Positions 1 through 4,715 of a DNA stretch of 6,135 nt are shown here, piece by piece. A model generated the notes under the pieces. The model searched no databases. It was not told where the DNA came from and was given only the letters and a program-made list of their open reading frames with translations. The DNA is taken from contig JAADEO010000236.1 in assembly GCA_013153415.1 (NCBI GenBank), forward strand, positions 1 through 6,135, written 5' to 3'. Within the stretch, counting starts at the first letter, position 1, and each line of letters starts with the position of its first letter. The DNA comes from Deltaproteobacteria bacterium (GTDB lineage Bacteria; Desulfobacterota; Anaeroferrophillalia; Anaeroferrophillales; Tharpellaceae). The translations under genes were made by a program, and so were the position numbers.

Positions 1-1788
1 TCCGGCCAGAAGACCGAGATCACCGTACCCAAGCAGATCAAGCGGGTGATTAAGATCAGCGATGCCATCAGCGTCGGCGAACTGGCCAAGAAGATGGGGG
101 TCAAGGCCGGTGAGGTGATCGGGAAACTGATGGGCCTGGGCACCATGGCGACCATCAACCAGATGATCGATTACGAGACTGCGGTTCTGGTGGCCGACGA
201 ATTCGGGCATACGGTAGAGAACGTCGCCTTCGATGAAGAACTGGTTCTGGAGACGGTCGAGGATAAACCGGAAGATCTGGTCTCCCGGCCGCCGGTGGTG
301 ACCATCATGGGGCATGTCGATCACGGCAAAACCTCGTTGCTGGATGCCATTCGTGAATCCCGGGTGGCCGAAGGTGAAGCCGGCGGCATCACCCAGCACA
401 TCGGGGCCTACATGGTCTCTCTGCCCAACGGCAAGATTTCTTTTGTTGATACGCCGGGCCATGAGGCCTTTACCTCGATGCGTTCCCGCGGGGCCGGAGT
501 CACCGATATCGTCATCCTGGTGGTGGCCGCCGATGACGGAGTCATGCCGACCACCATCGAATCCATCAATCACGCCAAATCGGCCGAGGTGCCGATCATC
601 GTTGCCATCAACAAGATCGACAAGGATAACGCCCGGCCCGACGAAGTCCGCCGGCAACTCGCCGAACACGGTCTGGTGGCCGAGGACTGGGGCGGGGATA
701 CGATCATGGTCGAGGTTTCGGCCAAGAAGAAGCTTAACCTCGATACCCTGCTCGAGATGGTTCTGCTCCAGGCCGAGATGATGGAGATCAAAGCCAATCC
801 CAATAAACCGGGTCGGGGCACGGTACTCGAATCGCGGCTCGACCGGGGCAAGGGGCCGGTGGTTACGGTCCTGGTCCAGGATGGTACCGTCAAGCAGGGC
901 GATTTCGTGGTCGCCGGACTCTACAGCGGCCGGGTCCGGGCCCTCTACGACGACCGGGGCCAGCCCATCGACAGCGCCGGGCCCTCGACCCCGGTCGAGA
1001 TTCTCGGCCTGAGCGGCGTGCCCTCGGCCGGCGACGATTTCAATGTCGTCAAGTCGGAGAAGCAGGCCAAGGAGCTGACCGCCAACCGGCAGCAGAAAGC
1101 CCGCGAACAGGAGATCTCGAAAACCAGCAAGATCTCGCTCGAGGATCTCTTCGAGAAGATGGAGGAAGGCCAGGTCGAAACCCTTAATATCATCGTCAAG
1201 GGCGATGTCCAGGGTTCGGTCGAGGCGGTCAGCGACGCCTTGCGCAAGCAGGCCACCGACAAGGTCAAGGTCGAGATCATCCATGCCGCGGTCGGGGGGG
1301 TCAAGGAGGCCGATGTCATGCTGGCGGCGGCCTCGACGGCGATCATCGTCGGCTTCAATGTCCGTCCTGATCTCAAGGCCCAGCGCCTGGCCGAACAGGA
1401 GAATGTCGATATCCGGCTCTATACGGTGATCTACGATCTGCTCGAGGATATCCACAAGGCCATGGAAGGGCTTCTCGCCCCCGAGATCAAGGAGGTCTAC
1501 CTGGGGCGGGCCGAGGTCCGCGAAACCTTCATGGTTTCCAAGGTCGGAACCATCGCCGGCTGCCGGGTGGTCGACGGCAAGGTCAAGCGCAATGCCCGGG
1601 TCCGCCTGCTGCGTGACGATGTCATCGTGGTCGAAAGCACGATTTCGTCCCTGAAACGTTTCAAGGATGACGCCCGCGAGGTCGCGGCCGGTTTCGACTG
1701 CGGTATCGGCATCGAGAACTACAACGATGTCAAGGTCGGAGATGTAATCGAAGCCTACACCCTGGAAGAGGTGTCGGCTACTCTTTAG
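1..1788 (+). CDS. infB: Translation initiation factor IF-2 (5' truncated by the window edge)
   Basis: GTPase that places initiator fMet-tRNA on the 30S subunit and promotes 50S joining in the cytoplasm. The frame is open from base 1 (about 595 residues visible). The missing part is the variable N-terminal extension. A conserved IF2_N module spans roughly window residues 17-70. The G domain shows G1 GHVDHGKT (residues 104-111), a switch I segment with GGITQHIGAY, G3 DTPGHE (150-155), G4 NKID (204-207) and G5 SAK (240-242). The beta-barrel domain II, domain III and the C-terminal fMet-tRNA-binding domain follow, ending with a typical conserved SSLKRFKDD...GIGIENYNDVKVGDVIEAY segment. The GTG at 46 is not taken as the start: it lies inside a conserved basic stretch and has no Shine-Dalgarno. 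The gene ends in tandem stops TAG-TGA (1786-1791). No frameshift and no missing key residue were seen. Identity is near certain. Confidence 0.98.
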   Translation, partial: SGQKTEITVPKQIKRVIKISDAISVGELAKKMGVKAGEVIGKLMGLGTMATINQMIDYETAVLVADEFGHTVENVAFDEELVLETVEDKPEDLVSRPPVVTIMGHVDHGKTSLLDAIRESRVAEGEAGGITQHIGAYMVSLPNGKISFVDTPGHEAFTSMRSRGAGVTDIVILVVAADDGVMPTTIESINHAKSAEVPIIVAINKIDKDNARPDEVRRQLAEHGLVAEDWGGDTIMVEVSAKKKLNLDTLLEMVLLQAEMMEIKANPNKPGRGTVLESRLDRGKGPVVTVLVQDGTVKQGDFVVAGLYSGRVRALYDDRGQPIDSAGPSTPVEILGLSGVPSAGDDFNVVKSEKQAKELTANRQQKAREQEISKTSKISLEDLFEKMEEGQVETLNIIVKGDVQGSVEAVSDALRKQATDKVKVEIIHAAVGGVKEADVMLAAASTAIIVGFNVRPDLKAQRLAEQENVDIRLYTVIYDLLEDIHKAMEGLLAPEIKEVYLGRAEVRETFMVSKVGTIAGCRVVDGKVKRNARVRLLRDDVIVVESTISSLKRFKDDAREVAAGFDCGIGIENYNDVKVGDVIEAYTLEEVSATL

Positions 1789-1806
1789 TGAGCGGGACTG
1801 ATTGCC

Positions 1807-2169
1807 ATGAAGACCAGAAGTCAGCGTTGCCAGAGAATCGGAGACCAGCTTAAAAGCGAGATCTCGATTATGCTTTTAAGGGAGATCAAGGATCCCCGGA
1901 TCGGTTTCGTCACGGTCATGGATGTCGAGGTTTCCGCGGACTTGAGTCAGGCCGAGGTTTTTGTTACGGTTTTCGGCACGGCCCAGGAAAAGGACGATAC
2001 CTTGTCGGGACTGCGGAGCACCGCCGGTTTCATGCGCCGCGAAATGGGGCGCCGACTCCATCTGAAGCGGATTCCGGCACTCCGTTTCCGTTATGACGAC
2101 ACCACCGACAAGGGTGAGCACCTGGAGGAGATTTTTGTCAAGATTCATCGTGAAGCCGAGGGACTCTAG
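1807..2169 (+). CDS. rbfA: 30S ribosome-binding factor RbfA
   Basis: Small assembly factor that binds the 30S subunit near the 5' end of 16S rRNA (helix 1 region) and is needed for late 30S maturation and cold adaptation. The 120-residue product has the usual family length. Family hallmarks are the N-terminal RIGDQLKSEIS helix, the IKDPRIGFVTVMDVEVS strand segment and the type II KH fold with its interrupted turn, seen here as STAGFMRREMGRRL (about residues 73-86), then the basic RIPALRFRYDD segment. The start at 1807 lies 18 nt after the infB stop; the Shine-Dalgarno is weak (GCGGGA, 1792-1797), which fits reading by ribosomes arriving from infB. Its TAG stop directly abuts the next ATG. Identity is confident from sequence and gene order. 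Confidence 0.96.
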   Translation: MKTRSQRCQRIGDQLKSEISIMLLREIKDPRIGFVTVMDVEVSADLSQAEVFVTVFGTAQEKDDTLSGLRSTAGFMRREMGRRLHLKRIPALRFRYDDTTDKGEHLEEIFVKIHREAEGL

Positions 2170-3150
2170 ATGGGGTTGATCGGCCCGGAAGAGATGGCGG
2201 CGGCTTTCGATACGTTGGAGAAGGCCCGCACGGTTGTCATCGCCACCCATATCGATCCCGACGGCGATGCCGTCGGTTCGGCCCTGGGACTGGCCGGACT
2301 TTTGTCGAAACGGGGCAAAGAGGTTGCGGTTTACGACCGTGATCCGGTGCCCTACAATTACAAGTTTCTGCCCGGGGCCGAAACCGTCAGCGACCGCCTG
2401 CCGGAGTCCTGCGATCTTCTGTGCCTGCTCGACTGCAGCAGTCGGGAGCGGGCCGGGGAGAAACTGGCCGCCTGGCGGGGGGCTGCGAAAAGTCTCTGCA
2501 TCGACCACCATCTGACGGCTGCGACCGAGGCCGATATCAATCTCATCTACCCGGAGGCCAGCGCCACCGGGGAACTGATCTATGAACTGGCCCTTGCGCT
2601 GGATCCGGATTTCGGGGCCGATGTCGCCGTCAATCTCTATACCGCGATCCTGACCGATACCGGATCCTTCCGCTATTCGAACGCCTCGCCGGCGGCTTTT
2701 GCCGCAGCCGGTGACCTGGTTCGCCGTGGGGTCAATCCCTGGGATGTGACGCAGCAGGTCTACGAGAGCCACCCCCTGGCCCGGATCAAGCTGTTGGCCC
2801 TGGTCCTGGAAACCCTGGAGATCTCGCCTTCGGGGCAGGCCGCTTCGGTGACCGTGACCCGCGAGATGTTCGCCGCCACCGGCAGCAATAGCGAATTTAC
2901 CGACGGCATGATCAACTACCCCCGCTCCATTGCCGGGGTCGAGGTCGCCTTCATGGTCCGTGAGACGGGCGATAACGAATATAAAATCAGTTTTCGTTCC
3001 CGGGGGCGGGTCAATGTTGCCGAACTGGCGGCCGAGTACGGCGGCGGCGGGCATCACAATGCCGCCGGCTGCCGGATGCGCGGCACCCTTGCAGAGATCA
3101 ACCGCCGGGTTTTTTCCCTGATTGAGGAAAGGTTGGGATCTGCTTCTTGA
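2170..3150 (+). CDS. nrnA: DHH/DHHA1 phosphoesterase, NrnA-type nanoRNase / pAp phosphatase
   Basis: Probable Mn-dependent enzyme that hydrolyses very short oligoribonucleotides (2-5 nt) and, in characterised relatives, 3'-phosphoadenosine 5'-phosphate. The 326 residues match NrnA length and lack the extra domains of RecJ. The DHH domain shows HIDPDGDAVGS (residues 27-37), an LDCSS motif (D88), the name-giving DHH (112-114) and TDTGSFRYSN (D163). The DHHA1 domain carries the substrate-binding GGGGHHNAAGC (291-301). All expected metal ligands are present. The ATG at 2170 follows the rbfA TAG with zero spacing and has Shine-Dalgarno GAGGGA (2158-2163) 6 nt upstream, so it is likely translationally coupled. 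Such genes commonly sit between rbfA and truB in several phyla. The exact substrate range (NrnA-like, or another DHH subgroup such as c-di-AMP/pGpG hydrolases) is inference; no GGDEF or membrane segments are present, which argues against GdpP. Confidence 0.88.
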   Translation: MGLIGPEEMAAAFDTLEKARTVVIATHIDPDGDAVGSALGLAGLLSKRGKEVAVYDRDPVPYNYKFLPGAETVSDRLPESCDLLCLLDCSSRERAGEKLAAWRGAAKSLCIDHHLTAATEADINLIYPEASATGELIYELALALDPDFGADVAVNLYTAILTDTGSFRYSNASPAAFAAAGDLVRRGVNPWDVTQQVYESHPLARIKLLALVLETLEISPSGQAASVTVTREMFAATGSNSEFTDGMINYPRSIAGVEVAFMVRETGDNEYKISFRSRGRVNVAELAAEYGGGGHHNAAGCRMRGTLAEINRRVFSLIEERLGSAS

Positions 3151-4055
3151 TGTCCGGGGATGGTTTTCTGGTTATCGACAAGCCGGAAGGAATGACTTCG
3201 CAGCAGGTCGTGGCCCGGATCAAGCGCCGGCTCAGGTGCCGCAAGGTCGGTCACACCGGCACCCTCGATCCTCTGGCCACCGGGGTGTTGCCGATCGCCG
3301 TCAACCGGGCCACGCGGCTAATCCAGTTTCTCGATGAGGGTCGCAAGGTCTACAGCGGCGAGATCGAACTCGGAGTCGAAAGCGATACCCTGGACCGGGA
3401 TGGCACCGTGATCCGCCGTCACGAGGGTCCCCTGGATTTCAGCCGGAGTGAAATCGAGGCGGTTTTTGCAGGTTACCTGGGTGAGATTGTCCAGATTCCG
3501 CCGCGCTATTCGGCTATAAAATATCGGGGGCGGCCGCTTTACTCGTACGCCCGGGCCGGAGTCGAGGTCGAGATCCCCGAACGCCGGGTGGAGATCTTCT
3601 CCTTCGAACTGCTGGCCTGCGAGCCGCCCCGGCTGGCTTTCAGGGTTGTTTGTTCGAAAGGTACTTATGTTCGTTCCCTGGCGGCCGACGTTGGCCGGGA
3701 TCTGGGCTGCGGTGCCCTGATCTGGTCCTTGCGGCGGGAAGCAAGCGGTCCTTTCAGCCTGGAGCGGGCCATCACCCTTTCCGGGTTCGAGGAACTGGCG
3801 GCGGGTGCAGAACTGCCCTGGTGGAGCCCGCTTGAAGCCCTGGATCATCTGCCGAGACTGACTGTCGACGATCCCCAATGCGTGACGATGGTCGCCCATG
3901 GACGCTTCCTGCCGGCATCGCGGGTGGTGGTTCCGGAACTGGAAGACGGCGAACGGATCCTGCTTGTCGATGCGGCAGGTGATTTTCTCGCTCTGGCCGC
4001 TTTCGACACTGCGGCAGCCGGGCTGCGCATGCTGCGGGTCATGAGCGGAAGCTGA
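3150..4055 (+). CDS. truB: tRNA pseudouridine(55) synthase TruB
   Basis: Converts U55 in the T-loop of tRNAs to pseudouridine. The 301 residues are close to the usual 300-315. The N-terminal GFLVIDKPEGMTS is typical, and the catalytic motif GHTGTLDPLATGVLPI holds the nucleophile D40 (equivalent to E. coli D48). Y68 in the KVY segment corresponds to E. coli Y76. PPRYSAIK (117-124) and KGTYVRSL (170-177) are the other conserved active-site blocks. The C-terminal ~60 residues look like the PUA-type RNA-binding tail (AHGRFLPASRVVV...GDFLALAAF). The ATG at 3150 is preferred over the in-frame TTG at 3147: it forms a one-base overlap with the nrnA TGA (TGATG), a classic termination-reinitiation junction, and GGGA at 3135-3138 is a modest Shine-Dalgarno. 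It is the last gene of the tight block that starts with infB. Confidence 0.96.
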   Translation: MSGDGFLVIDKPEGMTSQQVVARIKRRLRCRKVGHTGTLDPLATGVLPIAVNRATRLIQFLDEGRKVYSGEIELGVESDTLDRDGTVIRRHEGPLDFSRSEIEAVFAGYLGEIVQIPPRYSAIKYRGRPLYSYARAGVEVEIPERRVEIFSFELLACEPPRLAFRVVCSKGTYVRSLAADVGRDLGCGALIWSLRREASGPFSLERAITLSGFEELAAGAELPWWSPLEALDHLPRLTVDDPQCVTMVAHGRFLPASRVVVPELEDGERILLVDAAGDFLALAAFDTAAAGLRMLRVMSGS

Positions 4056-4102
4056 TGACTTTGCCGGAAAACAATAGCTTTACAAGGCTTGGTATTTATG
4101 GT

Positions 4103-4142
4103 AGCAGGACCTTGACTTACAACCAGAAGCAGGTCGACTGCT
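4103..4142 (+). other. Imperfect hairpin upstream of rpsO
   Basis: AGCAG+GACC (4103-4111) can pair with GGTC+CTGCT (4132-4135 and 4138-4142), leaving a two-base GA bulge on the 3' side and a 20-nt loop. No T-run follows, so it is not a standard terminator. It would be transcribed in read-through mRNA from truB and would lie about 50 nt before the rpsO start. A competing short pairing, CAAGG (4083-4087) with CCTTG (4110-4114), would exclude the top of this stem. A role as an S15 feedback site is speculation. Confidence 0.45.
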
Positions 4143-4149
4143 GAACCTT

Positions 4150-4155
4150 TATAAT
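4150..4155 (+). promoter_or_regulatory. Candidate -10 box of an rpsO promoter
   Basis: A perfect TATAAT sits in an AT-rich stretch 40 nt before the rpsO start, which would give a leader of about 30-35 nt. No good -35 hexamer lies at 16-18 nt spacing. A TTGACT at 4112-4117 is 32 nt away, too far to pair with this box. The call therefore rests on the -10 match, the local AT richness and the known presence of a separate rpsO promoter in E. coli. Confidence 0.4.
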
Positions 4156-4180
4156 AATTTTACCCTGAAAACGAAGAAAG

Positions 4181-4185
4181 AGGAG
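4181..4185 (+). promoter_or_regulatory. Strong Shine-Dalgarno of rpsO
   Basis: AGGAG, part of a purine-rich AGAGGAGA run, lies 10 nt before the rpsO ATG. It is clearly stronger than the sites before rbfA and truB, consistent with independent, high-level translation of a ribosomal protein rather than coupling to truB. Confidence 0.8.
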
Positions 4186-4195
4186 ACAAGTTCCA

Positions 4196-4465
4196 ATGGC
4201 TTTTGCAAGTGGTCAAAAAAATGATATCATTGAAAAATACCGGCTCCACGAGAATGATACCGGATCGCCGGAAGTTCAGATCGCTCTGTTGAGCGAAAGA
4301 ATCAGTTATCTGACCGATCATTTCAAGGTCCATAAACATGATTTTCATTCCCGGCGTGGACTTTTGAAGCTCGTCGGTCAACGGCGGAGACTGCTCGATT
4401 ATCTCAAGAAAAAAGAGTATAAACGCTATAAAGACGTGATCAGCAGCCTGGGATTGCGGCGCTAG
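4196..4465 (+). CDS. rpsO: 30S ribosomal protein S15
   Basis: Primary-binding ribosomal protein that binds the 16S rRNA three-way junction of helices 20-22, organises the 30S platform and contributes a bridge to the 50S subunit. At 89 residues it has exactly the usual bacterial length and is all-helical. Family motifs are DTGSPEVQIALLSERI (about 21-36), LTDHFKVHKHDFHSRRGLLKLV (39-60) and the C-terminal LLDYLKKKEYKRY...LGLRR. The rRNA-contacting H42, D49 and S52-R53 region is intact. Over bases 4201-4440 GC is about 42%, well below neighbouring genes, and 7 of 10 lysines use AAA. It has its own leader and is followed by a strong terminator, so it can be expressed as a separate unit. In several bacteria S15 represses its own mRNA; here the leader is suggestive but not proof. 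Confidence 0.98.
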   Translation: MAFASGQKNDIIEKYRLHENDTGSPEVQIALLSERISYLTDHFKVHKHDFHSRRGLLKLVGQRRRLLDYLKKKEYKRYKDVISSLGLRR

Positions 4466-4480
4466 GTCGTCCGGCCGCAG
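4454..4480 (+). other. Hairpin overlapping the rpsO stop codon
   Basis: TGCGGC (4455-4460) pairs with GCCGCA (4474-4479), with a possible closing T-G wobble, and loops out the TAG stop codon. It is the first of a series of stems through the rpsO-pnp spacer. A short stem of this kind can occur by chance in GC-rich DNA. Confidence 0.35.
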
Positions 4481-4491
4481 CGCAGAACCTG

Positions 4492-4511
4492 CCCCGGCCC
4501 TGGTGCCGGGG
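4492..4511 (+). other. GC-only hairpin in the rpsO-pnp spacer
   Basis: CCCCGGC (4492-4498) pairs perfectly with GCCGGGG (4505-4511) around a 6-nt loop. A short TTTT run at 4516-4519 begins 4 nt after the stem, too far and too short for a convincing terminator. It could instead protect the rpsO mRNA 3' end or act as a pause site. Confidence 0.55.
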
Positions 4512-4520
4512 AGGATTTTC

Positions 4521-4553
4521 TCCCGGAAAAAGTGTGTACCCCGGTTTCCGGGA
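4521..4553 (+). other. Nine-base-pair hairpin in the rpsO-pnp spacer
   Basis: TCCCGGAAA (4521-4529) is perfectly complementary to TTTCCGGGA (4545-4553), with a 15-nt loop. No T-tract follows. It stands between the GC-only hairpin and the intrinsic terminator. Confidence 0.55.
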
Positions 4554-4563
4554 AGTGATTTGG

Positions 4564-4606
4564 AACTGCCTTCAGGGCATAGGCTGAAGGCAGTTTTTGT
4601 TTGTTT
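4564..4606 (+). terminator. Rho-independent terminator after rpsO
   Basis: AACTGCCTTCAG (4564-4575) pairs with CTGAAGGCAGTT (4584-4595), giving a perfect 12-bp stem with an 8-nt loop. A T-rich tail TTTTTGTTTGTTT (4594-4606) follows directly. This is a textbook intrinsic terminator ending rpsO transcripts about 100-135 nt after the stop codon. It corresponds in position to the partial terminator between rpsO and pnp in E. coli. It implies that pnp is expressed by read-through, from its own promoter, or both. Confidence 0.92.
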
Positions 4607-4621
4607 AACCCTATGTATATT
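4594..4621 (+). promoter_or_regulatory. Weak candidate pnp promoter
   Basis: A TATATT hexamer at 4616-4621 resembles a -10 box and is preceded by TTTTTG (4594-4599) at 16-nt spacing, overlapping the terminator T-tract. The -35 match is poor. It would start transcription near 4628, just ahead of the leader hairpin. Two TTGACG hexamers (4629-4634 and 4688-4693) were also examined but have no usable -10 partner. The case rests mainly on the need for a promoter after the terminator. Confidence 0.25.
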
Positions 4622-4632
4622 ATCAGCGTTGA

Positions 4633-4661
4633 CGCCGACCGGAATGAACCGGCCGGTGGCG
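4633..4661 (+). promoter_or_regulatory. Hairpin in the pnp leader
   Basis: CGCC (4633-4636) and ACCGG (4638-4642) pair with CCGGT (4653-4657) and GGCG (4658-4661), leaving a single bulged G at 4637 and a 10-nt loop. A register-shifted pairing of CCGG with 4649-4652 is also possible. It ends 54 nt before the pnp ATG. In E. coli the pnp leader stem is cut by RNase III and then used by PNPase to repress itself; this shorter stem is in the same place, but equivalence is inference. Confidence 0.45.
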
Positions 4662-4706
4662 GTTACTTGGAGAAGAGTTATTGTTGGTTGACGCGGAAAG
4701 AGATGT

Positions 4707-4710
4707 GGAG
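4707..4710 (+). promoter_or_regulatory. Shine-Dalgarno that fixes the pnp start
   Basis: GGAG, with flanking purines, lies 5 nt before the ATG at 4716. An in-frame TGA at 4689-4691 rules out longer forms, so this site and ATG define the N-terminus. Confidence 0.75.
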
Positions 4711-4715
4711 AAAAG

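Noticed and set aside
46..48. GTG as an internal or true infB start
   Set aside because: The frame stays open to base 1, the upstream residues match the conserved IF2 sequence (KTEITVPK...), and no Shine-Dalgarno precedes the GTG.
1..1788. Frequent recurrence of GAGGTC / GTCGAG-like hexamers across infB
   Set aside because: They fall in frame on Glu-Val and Val-Glu codon pairs and reflect codon preference rather than a spaced repeat or DNA-binding motif.
1876..3057. Long open frame on the minus strand (about 393 codons) opposite rbfA and nrnA
   Set aside because: It is antisense to two clearly conserved genes. The translation is rich in G, R, D, Q and P with no recognisable motif, as expected when GC-rich codons are read backwards.
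3147..3149. TTG as the truB start
   Set aside because: The ATG one codon later forms the standard TGATG overlap with nrnA and is the better start codon.
4112..4117. TTGACT as a -35 box for rpsO
   Set aside because: It is 32 nt from the TATAAT box, and no -10-like sequence lies at 16-18 nt spacing.
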